Source: Stutzerimonas azotifigens DSM 17556
GTDB lineage: Bacteria; Pseudomonadota; Gammaproteobacteria; Pseudomonadales; Pseudomonadaceae
DNA length: 64,000 bases
Reading direction: 5' to 3'
Assembly (NCBI RefSeq): GCF_000425625.1
Contig: NZ_KE384414.1
Span: forward strand, 71,959-135,958
Under the pieces are notes generated by a model, which saw nothing but the letters and a program-made list of their open reading frames with translations, was not told the origin of the DNA and searched no databases. Of this stretch, positions 26,216 to 35,276 are shown piece by piece (the first letter of the stretch is position 1; every line of letters begins with the position of its first letter). Both the position numbers and the translations under genes were made by a program.

Positions 26216-26251
26216 ACGCCCCGTTCTCGCGAGCTAGCAAGAACGGGGCGT
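26216..26251 (-). terminator. Hairpin downstream of czcA
   Basis: ACGCCCCGTTCT (26216-26227) pairs with AGAACGGGGCGT (26240-26251) over 12 bp with a 12-base loop, 20 bases past the czcA stop. The T content after it on the minus strand is weak (GTTGGTTT), so it is a probable but not ideal terminator for the czcICBA transcript. Confidence 0.55.
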
Positions 26252-26271
26252 TGTGTGCCGCCATCCAATCT

Positions 26272-29200
26272 CTAGCTTGTTCTGTCAGCGGCCAACGCGA
26301 TTTCTTGCTCCTCCAATTCGTCTTCGCGCCGATGAGCCAGCTGGTAGAGCAACGGCAGTACCAATAGCGTTAGCACCGTTGAGGAGAGAATCCCCCCGAT
26401 CACCACCGTCGCAAGGGGGCGCTGTACCTCTGCACCGGTACCCACATTCAAGGCCATCGGAACGAACCCGAGTGAAGCCACCAAGGCTGTCATCAATACC
26501 GGCCGTAGCCGGGTCAGAGCGCCCTCGCGGATCGCGGTGCCCAGAGGTAAACCTTGCTCCCGTAGGCTACGGATGAAGGAGATCATTACCAGGCCATTTA
26601 GAACGGCGACGCCCGACAGAGCAATAAAGCCAACTCCTGCTGAAATGGACAATGGGATATCTCTCAGCCACAGCGCAACAATGCCTCCGGTGAGCGCAAA
26701 TGGAATCCCTGTAAAGACCAACAAACCGTCTTTGACATTGTTGAACATCATGAAAAGCAGAATGAAGACCAGGAGCAGCGCCGCGGGGACGACAATCTGC
26801 AGCCGCTTCGTTGCCGATTCAAGCTGCTCAAAGGTACCGCCCCAGTCGATCCAATAACCTGCCGGGATATCTACCTGGGCCTGGATTTTCTGTTCTGCCT
26901 CAGATACGAATGATCCAATGTCACGACCACGGACGTTTGCACTGACGACAATTCGCCGTTTCCCTTCTTCTCTACTGATCTGATTCGGACCGGGGGCCAA
27001 ATCCAGGGTGGCCACCTCGCCGAGGGGGATATAACTTATGGTGCTGTTTAATTCCCTTGGAAGGGCAATTGGGAGCCGCTCAATTGCGGCGAGATCGCTT
27101 CGTATCTCGTCCGGTAAACGAACTACGATATCGAAACGCCGGTCTCCTTGAAACAAGGTGCCTACCTCTCGGCCCCCGATGGCTACTGCAACCGCTTGCT
27201 GTACAGTATCTAAACTCAGGCCGTATCGTGCGATTTGATCGCGATCGATATCAATCGTGAGCATAGGAAGGCCAGTCGTTTGCTCGACCGTAACCTCGGA
27301 GGCGCCTGGTACTTGTCCTAGCACCTCGGACACTTCCGCCGCCGTGCTGTTAAGAACCTCCATGTCATCACCATAGATTTTCACGGCTACAGCGGCACGA
27401 ACACCGGAAATCAACTCGTTGAAACGCAGCTGAATAGGCTGGGAAAACTCGTAGTTATTGCCCGGTAACTCAGCGGCGGATGCTTGGACCTCGCTTAAGA
27501 GTTCGTCGCGCGACTTGCCTGGATCCGGCCACTGCTCTTGTGGCTTCAGCATGACGTACCCGTCAGAGATGTTTGGAGGCATGGCATCGGATGCCACCTC
27601 CGCAGTGCCTGTGCGCGCAAAAATCCGCTCGATCTCCGGAAACTCATCCATGAGCTTTCGCTCCAGCTGCTGCTGCATCTCGACAGACTGACTAAGGCTG
27701 GTAGCCGGTACACGAAGGGCTTGGATAGCGAAGTCCCCCTCGTTGAGGCTAGGCACGAATTCACTGCCCATACGTGCCCCTACGAGGCCGGAAAGTACAA
27801 CTGCAACAACGGCAAAGGTGAGCACTACTGGCTTGTTGGACATCACCGCATCGAATGCAGGTGCGTAGGCCCGTTTAGCATTGCGGATTAGAAAGTTTTC
27901 CTTCTCTGTAACACGCTTGCCGATAAAGAGCGCAACGGCTGCCGGGACGAACGTCACCGAGAGAATCATCGCCCCGAATAGCGCTGTCACTACGGTAAAC
28001 GCCATGGGCGTGAACATCTTACCTTCTACCCCTGTAAGGGCGAATATCGGCAGATATACGATCATAATGATCAGCTGCCCATAGAGTAGAGGCCGACGCA
28101 CTTCCTTTGCCGCAGCGAACACTTCATGAAGCCGTTCGGACAGCGTTAATGCCCGCCCGTGATGGGACTGAGCGTGAGCAAGTCGACGCACGCAGTTCTC
28201 AACAATCACCACGGCACCATCGATAATGATGCCGAAATCCAATGCGCCTAAGCTCATCAGGTTGGCGCTGACCTCGTTGGCTACCATGCCGGTGAACGTA
28301 AAGAGCATCGCCAGCGGTATAACAAGTGCGGTTAGGATCGCCGCACGGATATTGCCCAAGAAGAGAAAAAGTATAACCACAACAAGAATGGCACCCTCAG
28401 TGAGGTTCTTCTTAACGGTGGATATAGCTTTGTCTACGAGTACAGTTCGATCGTAGACAGTAATCGCCTTTACGCCCTCTGGAAGCGAAAGGTTTATCTC
28501 TTTCATCTTGTCATCGACAGCCCTAGAAACTACCCGGCTATTTTCACCGATAAGCATGAAAGCCGTACCTAGAACCACTTCGCGGCCATTCTCGGTGGCT
28601 GCGCCAGTACGGAGCTCCTTTCCAACCTCTACCGTCGCAACGTCGCGGATACGTACTGGGGTACCGTCAACGTTGCTAATAAGGGTATTGCGGATGTCCT
28701 CTACTGATTGCATTTGTCCTGGAGCACGAACAAGATACTGCTCGCCGCGTTTTTCAATATATCCGGCACCTAGATTGTTATTGTTTTGCTCAACCGCCTC
28801 GATCAAATCTTGTAGTGTTAGTCCAAACGACCGCAAAGTGTCTGGGTTGGGGGCGATCTGATATTCCTTTGCATATCCTCCGATCGTATTGATCTCAGTT
28901 ACGCCTGGTACATTGCGGACTTGCGGTTTGATGATCCAATCTTGAATCTCACGCAAGTCAGCAGAGGTATAAGGCGTACCGTCCGATTTGGTGGCACCGT
29001 CCTCAGCTTCAACCGTCCAAAAATAGATTTCGCCAAGCCCAGTGGAAATAGGGCCAAGTGTTGGAGTGACGCCTTCCGGAAGCTGATCTTTGGCCCCTCC
29101 CAAGCGCTCATTCACAAGTTGGCGGGCAAAATAGATGTCAGTGCCTTCCTCAAAAATAACTGTGATCTGAGAAAGTCCATATCGAGACAAGGAACGGGTC

Positions 29201-29442
29201 TGCTCGAGCTTGGGCAACCCGGCCATTACCGTCTCGAGCGGGTAGGTAATGCGCTGCTCCACTTCCAGCGGGGAATAACCTGGGGCCGCAGTGTTGATTT
29301 GCACCTGTACGTTGGTGATATCAGGGACAGCATCGATAGGCAGCTTTTGGTAGCTGTAAGCTCCTAACGCTGCCATGCCAAGCACGGCTAGCAAAACCAG
29401 CCAGCGATGCTCTATAGAAAAGCGAATGATACGTTCGAACAC
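26272..29442 (-). CDS. czcA: Heavy-metal RND efflux pump CzcA
   Basis: A 1056-residue inner-membrane RND transporter exporting Co/Zn/Cd across the envelope with CzcB and CzcC. The N-terminus ERIIRFSIEHRWLVLL and the PDITNVQVQI stretch are typical of the HME branch. Transmembrane helix 4 carries DFGIIIDGAVVIVEN, the divalent-cation (HME1) signature with proton-relay acids, in contrast to the copper-type helix of the CusA in this window. It starts at GTG 29442 with GGAG nine bases upstream, 16 bases after czcB. It is the last gene of czcI-C-B-A and is followed by a hairpin. Confidence 0.95.
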   Translation of the reverse strand: MFERIIRFSIEHRWLVLLAVLGMAALGAYSYQKLPIDAVPDITNVQVQINTAAPGYSPLEVEQRITYPLETVMAGLPKLEQTRSLSRYGLSQITVIFEEGTDIYFARQLVNERLGGAKDQLPEGVTPTLGPISTGLGEIYFWTVEAEDGATKSDGTPYTSADLREIQDWIIKPQVRNVPGVTEINTIGGYAKEYQIAPNPDTLRSFGLTLQDLIEAVEQNNNNLGAGYIEKRGEQYLVRAPGQMQSVEDIRNTLISNVDGTPVRIRDVATVEVGKELRTGAATENGREVVLGTAFMLIGENSRVVSRAVDDKMKEINLSLPEGVKAITVYDRTVLVDKAISTVKKNLTEGAILVVVILFLFLGNIRAAILTALVIPLAMLFTFTGMVANEVSANLMSLGALDFGIIIDGAVVIVENCVRRLAHAQSHHGRALTLSERLHEVFAAAKEVRRPLLYGQLIIMIVYLPIFALTGVEGKMFTPMAFTVVTALFGAMILSVTFVPAAVALFIGKRVTEKENFLIRNAKRAYAPAFDAVMSNKPVVLTFAVVAVVLSGLVGARMGSEFVPSLNEGDFAIQALRVPATSLSQSVEMQQQLERKLMDEFPEIERIFARTGTAEVASDAMPPNISDGYVMLKPQEQWPDPGKSRDELLSEVQASAAELPGNNYEFSQPIQLRFNELISGVRAAVAVKIYGDDMEVLNSTAAEVSEVLGQVPGASEVTVEQTTGLPMLTIDIDRDQIARYGLSLDTVQQAVAVAIGGREVGTLFQGDRRFDIVVRLPDEIRSDLAAIERLPIALPRELNSTISYIPLGEVATLDLAPGPNQISREEGKRRIVVSANVRGRDIGSFVSEAEQKIQAQVDIPAGYWIDWGGTFEQLESATKRLQIVVPAALLLVFILLFMMFNNVKDGLLVFTGIPFALTGGIVALWLRDIPLSISAGVGFIALSGVAVLNGLVMISFIRSLREQGLPLGTAIREGALTRLRPVLMTALVASLGFVPMALNVGTGAEVQRPLATVVIGGILSSTVLTLLVLPLLYQLAHRREDELEEQEIALAADRTS

Positions 29443-29458
29443 AGTCTATAACTCCGTA

Positions 29459-30805
29459 TCAGTGAGCATGCGAGGCGCTGGCTTTGCCAAGCTCGGACTT
29501 AATGATGAAACTGTTGGCCAAGGCATAGCGCACTCCGGCCTGAAGACCTTCCTTGATTTCAACCGCTTCACTATCGCCGCGACCAGTCACGATTGGCTGA
29601 GCAGCAAAGCCATGGTCGGTCCGTACAAACACCACCGGATTATCTTCCAACGTGTGGATCGCATCGGGCTTGACTGCAACCGGCACGGACACTCCGCCAG
29701 AGCCTACCCGCACTTTGACGAACAGGCCGGGACGCCAAACACCTTCCGGGTTCGGAAGCGTGACCCGGGCGGTAGCGGCGCGGCTTTGCTGACCAACAAG
29801 TGAGCCGACATAAGAAACGGTGCCATTGGCACTGGACTCGAATGCTGTGGCTTCGATAACCGCGTTGCTGCCGACTCGTACCGCGCTGAGTGCATTGGCA
29901 GGAACGCTGATATCTGCCCAAACGGTAGAGAGATCGGAAATGATGAATATCTGGTCGTCGGTATTGACTGACTCACCGAGCGTGATGTCCTTCTCAACGA
30001 TCATCCCATCGAACGGCGCCCTGAGTTCGTAGCGGCTCAATGCGTCTGGCTTGCCAGCATCACTACCAAGCGCTTGTAGCTGTGCTTTTGCATTCGCAAC
30101 CGTCAGCTCTGCTTCCCGTAGAGCCTGTTGTGCCTGTAAATAATCCTGTTCTGCAGAAATACGCTCTTCCCACAGCTCCTTTTCGCGTCGATAGGTTTTC
30201 TGAGCCAATGCAAGACGTTTTTGTGCCGCGTAGAACTCGCTTCTACGTTCCGACAGGTCGGTACTCGCGATCACAGCAAGCACTTGCCCCTGTTTCACCT
30301 GTTCGCCCAAATCGACTTTGACCGCTTCAACGACACCTGAGAGACGAGGCACAACTTGCGCTGTACGATCCTGGTTAAACGTAATTTCACCTGGCAGCTC
30401 GATTGCGCTTTGTATCTTTGCGGGCTCAGCAGTTGCCAGTGAAATGCCGGCGGCTAGGATTTGTGTCTCTGAGAGTTCTACCTCTGCTGTTTCAGTGTGC
30501 TCCGCTCCCTCGGGCTCATCTTCATGCTCATCTTTCTCTGCCGCACCGACCTCGTGATCGCTATCGGCGCCTCCTTCATCATGGCCATGATCTCCTTCGG
30601 CTTCAGCATCCTCATCCGAATGCCCTTCATCCTCCTGCTCCGATGCGTCACCATGCTCGCTATGTGCGTCGCCCGCTTCGGGCACAGCTGGACTACTGCG
30701 AAGAAGCAATCCGCCAAGCACAAGTGCCACGCTTAATATGACGACGATCCAAAAAATCTGCTTCTTGTGACCAGCCAAGGAAGATGTATTCGATTTACTT
30801 TTCAT
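29459..30805 (-). CDS. czcB: Membrane fusion protein CzcB
   Basis: A 448-residue periplasmic adaptor. An N-terminal anchor (about residues 16-36) is followed by an about 65-residue His/Asp/Glu-rich segment (many HSEHGD, GHDEGG and DEHEDE clusters, about 45-110) that can bind Zn or Co. A lipoyl/coiled-coil hairpin (about 150-260) and the beta-barrel domains come next; the extreme C-terminus ends in HAH. It links CzcA to CzcC. It starts at ATG 30805, nine bases after czcC. The acidic-His segment is longer than in many CzcB proteins and supports a metal-capturing role. Confidence 0.93.
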   Translation of the reverse strand: MKSKSNTSSLAGHKKQIFWIVVILSVALVLGGLLLRSSPAVPEAGDAHSEHGDASEQEDEGHSDEDAEAEGDHGHDEGGADSDHEVGAAEKDEHEDEPEGAEHTETAEVELSETQILAAGISLATAEPAKIQSAIELPGEITFNQDRTAQVVPRLSGVVEAVKVDLGEQVKQGQVLAVIASTDLSERRSEFYAAQKRLALAQKTYRREKELWEERISAEQDYLQAQQALREAELTVANAKAQLQALGSDAGKPDALSRYELRAPFDGMIVEKDITLGESVNTDDQIFIISDLSTVWADISVPANALSAVRVGSNAVIEATAFESSANGTVSYVGSLVGQQSRAATARVTLPNPEGVWRPGLFVKVRVGSGGVSVPVAVKPDAIHTLEDNPVVFVRTDHGFAAQPIVTGRGDSEAVEIKEGLQAGVRYALANSFIIKSELGKASASHAH

Positions 30806-30814
30806 ATGGATTCC

Positions 30815-32122
30815 TTATGGCTGAGTGGCCGAGGTGATAACGGCCGACCCATCGCCGACGATTCGGGCGATTTCCGCCGCCGCCTGGTTAGCTTGCGAGA
30901 GCGCAGACAGATACTGAGAGCGGGCTTGGAAAAGCGTGCGTTGAGCATCCAGTACGTCAAGGAAGGTGAACTTTCCTAGTTCGAACCCCTTGCTGGCAGC
31001 TTCATAAGCGCTTTGGGCACTGGGGAGCATGTCGTTGCGCAACAGTTCGAACTGCTGGCGAGCAGTGCGCAGCCGCATGTGCGCTTGGGAAAGTTCGCTT
31101 TTCAGGCGTATATGGACGGCGTTAAGCTCGTCCTGCGCCTGGTAGGCCCGTTCCTGTGCTGCTCCGATGTTGCCTTGGTTTCGATCAAACAACGGCAGGG
31201 GCATCGAGATACTCACCAGTCCCAGCGTGCCGTTATATTCATCTGAGCGTTGGGCACCTACGCTAACCGTCACGTTAGAAAAGCGATTCGTCCTTTCCAG
31301 CTCCAACGCAGCCCGACGTCTTTCAGCCTCCCGACGCGCGCGGGTTAGTTGGGCGGAATCGTTCAAACGGCTATAAAGCTCAGCTAGCTCGGGAAGAGGA
31401 GGCACTGCCTCTACCGGCTCTTTTACTCGCTCAAAGCGTGGCTGTGGATTTCCCCAGTTGGCCGCCAGCCGAGTGCGCGCAGCTTCGAGTTCAGCTGTGG
31501 CCTGGGCAAGCTCTACTTGCACTCCAGTAGCCGCAACCCGCGCCCGGGTTTCCTCTACGGGAGAAACCATGCCGGCCCTCACACGTCGATTGGCCACGTT
31601 CACTGCTTGCTTCGCAAGCTTTGAAGCAGCCTGAGCGAGGTCCAGCCGTTCTTGAGCAGTAAGCACATCGTAGTACGCGCCCATCACTGCCCCCCTCAGT
31701 CGAGCTTGGGCGTCCTGTAGGTCAGCAGCTGCTACGTCCAAGGCTCGTTGCGCCGCCTCAATACGAGCCGAACGTTTACCACCCAGCTCTATTTCTTGGC
31801 TCAGTTCAAGCGTGGTCTCCGGGGCATCGCCCCGGATTCCCTCCTGGCTAGCGGACAATATTGGATTCGGACGTGCTCCGGCTTGGCTAATTAATGCGCG
31901 AGAAGCAGCCAGCTCACGTCTTGCAACAGCCAGTTCAGGGCTTGCAGAGCTAGCGAGTTCCAAGGCGCGTAGAAAGCTTATGGATTCGACAGACTCAACG
32001 GGGAATGTATTTGACACACCGACAGGTAAGGTCTGTGTGAAGGTCGGCAACTCTAAGGGTTGCGCAAAGGCGAGATTGCACGACAACGTCGTCAACCCCA
32101 GCGAGAAAAGAGCTTTTCGCAC
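30815..32122 (-). CDS. czcC: Outer-membrane efflux channel CzcC
   Basis: A 435-residue TolC-type outer-membrane protein with a signal peptide (cleavage after FAQ at about residue 21) and two repeats of long coiled-coil helices (SPELAVARRELAASRALI early; the matching KGFELGKFTFLDVLDAQRTL near 380). It forms the exit duct for CzcBA. The start is GTG 32122 with GGAG seven bases upstream. It is the second gene of the czcICBA operon, 58 bases after czcI. Confidence 0.93.
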   Translation of the reverse strand: MRKALFSLGLTTLSCNLAFAQPLELPTFTQTLPVGVSNTFPVESVESISFLRALELASSASPELAVARRELAASRALISQAGARPNPILSASQEGIRGDAPETTLELSQEIELGGKRSARIEAAQRALDVAAADLQDAQARLRGAVMGAYYDVLTAQERLDLAQAASKLAKQAVNVANRRVRAGMVSPVEETRARVAATGVQVELAQATAELEAARTRLAANWGNPQPRFERVKEPVEAVPPLPELAELYSRLNDSAQLTRARREAERRRAALELERTNRFSNVTVSVGAQRSDEYNGTLGLVSISMPLPLFDRNQGNIGAAQERAYQAQDELNAVHIRLKSELSQAHMRLRTARQQFELLRNDMLPSAQSAYEAASKGFELGKFTFLDVLDAQRTLFQARSQYLSALSQANQAAAEIARIVGDGSAVITSATQP

Positions 32123-32180
32123 CGAAATCTCCTAAAAAAAGGGAAGGTTCGGTGAGACGTCAGATACAGATAAATGGCGC

Positions 32181-32570
32181 TTACTGGTTACTTTGGCGTC
32201 CCACCGGTTTTGCACCGATGCGCCAATTAGGTTTCTCAGGACGCCCCGCTTCAGCCGATGCGTAGCTAGCAGAAGGAAACGGTTTCAAGCTCATTGATAA
32301 TACCGAACCAGGACAGATCCCTTTCGTTATAAGCGGCTTGATATGGTCGCCATGAAAGACACAGTCTCCATCCAGACTGATTTTTTTTGCGGCTTTTGAC
32401 GATCCTTCCTCGTCAGTACCCAGAGACTCGTGCGGATGTTCGTGATGTCCAAGATGATTTGCTGCCGAACCATCCTCATGACTGCAGCTCGTGCTAACAA
32501 CTGCCCATGATGATTGCAATGGGAACAAGGCTAGCAACATCAGCAAAACTATTTTTCTCATCCAAGGCAA
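32181..32570 (-). CDS. czcI: CzcI-like small periplasmic metal-binding protein
   Basis: An about 129-residue exported protein opening the czc operon. The signal sequence MRKIVLLMLLALFPLQSSWA is followed by CSHEDGSAANHLGHHEHPHE, a Cys/His-rich metal-binding stretch, and a second cysteine region (DGDCVFHGDHIKP). Position and sequence style fit CzcI, thought to tune metal-dependent czc induction. The start is uncertain: TTG 32570 has GGAAG eight bases upstream, while ATG 32561 has no good site. Divergent from the OprD-type porin across two metal boxes. Confidence 0.78.
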   Translation of the reverse strand: MPWMRKIVLLMLLALFPLQSSWAVVSTSCSHEDGSAANHLGHHEHPHESLGTDEEGSSKAAKKISLDGDCVFHGDHIKPLITKGICPGSVLSMSLKPFPSASYASAEAGRPEKPNWRIGAKPVGRQSNQ

Positions 32571-32788
32571 AACGATGACTTCCTGGTTTAGATGTCGAAT
32601 CCAATCATAAGAACTACCCCCGCCAAGACGCGAAACACATGCGCCTCTACTGCGATAGTGATTCGCCCTGAATTTAGTAGACAAATACACGAAAGCGTTT
32701 TTATCAGCCTTGCCAAGCCGGCGAGATAGCTGATGGCTATGGGGTGGTGACTTTAAATAAGTGTGGATAACGACCTGGTGACCGCAAC

Positions 32789-32848
32789 ATTACAAATCTG
32801 TAATCGAAGGAGTGCGCGATTGGGCTTCCTCAGATTACAAAATAGTCA
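32789..32848. promoter_or_regulatory. Two metal-regulator boxes in the czcI/porin divergent promoter region
   Basis: ATTACA-AATC-TGTAAT at 32789-32804 is a perfect copy of the dyad; TTACA-AAAT-AGTCA at 32835-32848 is a weaker second copy. They lie between czcICBA (leftward) and the OprD-type porin (rightward), so one regulator could control both. This agrees with established knowledge that CzcR of pseudomonads activates czcCBA and affects oprD. Confidence 0.75.
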
Positions 32849-32961
32849 TTTGCCGCTAATCCTGCCGTCATCTCTAGGGGAAGAACATGGCCAAGCGCTA
32901 AAAACAAAAAGGCGAAAGGCGTCATTCGAGCACTGACCTGCCGTACATAAGGAGCATCATC

Positions 32962-34281
32962 ATGAGCAAAAAGGCCGTTTTTTCGCTGACAGCCCTTTCA
33001 CTGGCATTGGGCAGCGCCCCGGTCTTTGCCCAATCGGAAACAGCCGAGGGCTTCATCGAAGGCAGCACGCTATCGCTGATAAATCGCAACTTCTATTTCA
33101 ATCGGGATTTTCGCGACGGTGAGAGTGCCGCCGGCAATGGCTACTCCGAGGAATGGGCCCACGGATTGATGGCCTTCTTCGAGTCCGGATATACCCAAGG
33201 CTCGGTAGAGATTGGCTTCGACGCTTTCGCCATGCTCGGCCTCAAGCTCGACTCCGGTTCGGGGCGCTCCGGTGTGGGCGGCAGCATCGACCTGCTTCCC
33301 CACGACAGCGCTGGCGATCCTGAGGATGACTTCACACGGGTGGGGGGCGCGGTGAAAGCACGCTTGCTGGACACCGAGATCAAAGCCGGCGATGTATTTC
33401 CCACTACACCTGTCGTGCACTTCGGCGACTCTCGGCTGCTGCCGGAGTCTTTCAAGGGTGTCACCGTTGTGAACAACTCGCTGGACGACCTCACCCTTCA
33501 GGGAGGCCGCTTGCACGCGATGAGCCAGCCCAACACCAGTAACATGAACGAAGACTTCGTCACCTTCTACGGCGGGGGCGTAGACGCGCCTTGGCTCGGC
33601 TACGCAGGCGGTGACTACAGCGTGAATGAAAATATCAGTCTTAGCCTGTACACCAGCCGCCTCAAAGATGCCTGGAACCAGCATTACTTCGGTGCGTCGG
33701 CCACCTATCCGCTCTCCGATATCGTCGCGCTGCTGGCCAGCTTCAACTATTACAAGGCAACCGACGAAGGCCGTGAGTTGCTGGGCGAGTTCAACAACAA
33801 CATCTGGAGCTCCAGCCTGGGTGTCGCCTTCGGCGCGCACACCGTCACGGCGTCGTATCAGCGAAACAACGGTAACAACGACTTTGACTACTTGCGCCAG
33901 GCGGACTCGATCTACCTGAACAACTCCATTCAGTACAGTGATTTCAACTCACCTAAAGAGCAGTCCTGGATGCTGCGCTACGACCTGAACATGGCGGAGT
34001 ACGGCATACCCGGGCTTACTTTCATGACCCGCTACGCCCGCGGTTGGGGCGCCGATTACAGCAACGCGAACGAGGTGTACATGCGCCAAGACGATAACGG
34101 TGCGCCGCTGACGGGACAGAACCGCTGGGAACGCGACGTCGAAGCCCGCTACGTTGTACAGACTGGCTCTCTCAAGGATTTGTCTCTGCGGGTGCGCCAG
34201 GCTACCACGCGGGCGACTGCTTTCGAGTCCGACCTCGATGAGGTCCGATTCATCGCCGAGTACCCTCTCTCGATCTTGTGA
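32962..34281 (+). CDS. OprD-family outer-membrane porin
   Basis: A 439-residue porin with a signal peptide (MSKKAVFSLTALSLALGSAP, cleavage after VFAQ) and the OprD-type mature start (GFIEGSTLSLINRNFYFNRD). Alternating amphipathic strands and a C-terminal strand (RFIAEYPLSIL) indicate an 18-strand substrate-specific channel. An AAGGAG site precedes ATG 32962. Porins of this family import amino acids, peptides or carboxylates; the cargo of this one is unknown. Its place between czcICBA and czcRS, with metal boxes upstream, suggests control by metal, possibly lowering or altering permeability under Zn stress. A terminator follows. Confidence 0.88.
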   Translation: MSKKAVFSLTALSLALGSAPVFAQSETAEGFIEGSTLSLINRNFYFNRDFRDGESAAGNGYSEEWAHGLMAFFESGYTQGSVEIGFDAFAMLGLKLDSGSGRSGVGGSIDLLPHDSAGDPEDDFTRVGGAVKARLLDTEIKAGDVFPTTPVVHFGDSRLLPESFKGVTVVNNSLDDLTLQGGRLHAMSQPNTSNMNEDFVTFYGGGVDAPWLGYAGGDYSVNENISLSLYTSRLKDAWNQHYFGASATYPLSDIVALLASFNYYKATDEGRELLGEFNNNIWSSSLGVAFGAHTVTASYQRNNGNNDFDYLRQADSIYLNNSIQYSDFNSPKEQSWMLRYDLNMAEYGIPGLTFMTRYARGWGADYSNANEVYMRQDDNGAPLTGQNRWERDVEARYVVQTGSLKDLSLRVRQATTRATAFESDLDEVRFIAEYPLSIL

Positions 34282-34343
34282 AACACCATGAGCAACACCA
34301 CATCTTCTTTAGTTTTGCTCCCTTGGTTTGAAGATGTGTTTCA

Positions 34344-34367
34344 GGCGCCCATCAGGGCGCCTTTTTT
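34344..34367 (+). terminator. Rho-independent terminator after the porin gene
   Basis: GGCGCCC-ATCA-GGGCGCC followed by TTTTTT. A classic intrinsic terminator 60 bases downstream of the porin stop; it separates the porin from czcRS. Confidence 0.88.
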
Positions 34368-34415
34368 CGTTTGGTGCACCCGCTCGCGCTGCGGGTCAAC
34401 CAAATGACCGGTAGA

Positions 34416-34429
34416 TTACAAATTCGCAA
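34416..34429. promoter_or_regulatory. Degenerate metal-regulator box upstream of czcR
   Basis: TTACA-AATT-CGCAA: one perfect half-site and one weak half. Located about 175 bases before czcR, it may allow autoregulation. The 34430-34600 leader holds no gene and I see no other clear promoter element. Confidence 0.4.
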
Positions 34430-34601
34430 GATAGCCCTCACAGGGCTTTTACCGCGTTAAAGTGCTTCCCGCTTCCCTGGGCAGATCTTTTCGCCTCTGC
34501 CTTTCACGCTAGAGCCAAGCCGCTTTCGTCTTGACCTAGTTACTACATGGATTTTTTTGGTTCCGCTTACCGCGCACCTCCTTGCCGAGTTACCTCAAAA
34601 C

Positions 34602-35276
34602 ATGCGCATCCTGGTTGTCGAAGACGAGATCAACGCTGCGGAATACTTGCAGCAGGGTCTTATCGAATGTGGTTACTTGGTCGATTGCGTAAGTGATGGC
34701 CTCGATGGGTTTCACCTGGCACTGCAGAACGACTATGACATCGTGCTGCTAGATGTGAATCTGCCAACCATGGATGGGTGGGAGGTTCTCGAACTCATCA
34801 GGCGGCGTAAGCAGACACGCGTCATCATGCTGACTGCCAATGGCCGCTTAGAGCAAAAAGTCCGCGGCTTGGAATCGGGCGCCGACGACTATCTGGTCAA
34901 GCCGTTCCAGTTCCCCGAGCTGCTTGCCCGTATCCGGACACTGTTGCGGCGAGGCGAGGCAGTCACACTTCCGAGCAACCTGCGTGTAGCCGACCTCGAA
35001 CTGGACCCGGCCCGGCATAGGGCTTACCGGAGCGGTCAGCGTATCGACCTCACCAGCAAAGAATTTGCGTTATTGCATCTGCTCATGCGCCGGACTGGCG
35101 AAGTCCTCACGCGTACGGAAATAACTGCCATGGTGTGGGACATCAATTTCGACTGCGATACCAATGTGGTGGATGTTGCGATTCGTCGCCTGCGGATGAA
35201 AGTGGACGAACCCTTCGGCGATCGCCTGATACACACCATCCGGGGTGTGGGCTACGTGCTGGAGGCGCGGCCTTGA
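34602..35276 (+). CDS. czcR: Heavy-metal response regulator CzcR
   Basis: A 224-residue OmpR/PhoB-type regulator. The receiver domain has the acidic pocket ED at 8-9, phospho-acceptor D51 in LLDVNLP, and lysine 100 in DYLVKPF; the winged-helix C-terminal domain ends in HTIRGVGYVLEARP. I chose ATG 34602 because the product then begins at MRILVVEDE like its relatives; the frame is open 15 codons further. It is predicted to bind the TTACA-N4-TGTAA boxes and activate czc genes. It overlaps czcS by TTGA. Confidence 0.93.
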   Translation: MRILVVEDEINAAEYLQQGLIECGYLVDCVSDGLDGFHLALQNDYDIVLLDVNLPTMDGWEVLELIRRRKQTRVIMLTANGRLEQKVRGLESGADDYLVKPFQFPELLARIRTLLRRGEAVTLPSNLRVADLELDPARHRAYRSGQRIDLTSKEFALLHLLMRRTGEVLTRTEITAMVWDINFDCDTNVVDVAIRRLRMKVDEPFGDRLIHTIRGVGYVLEARP

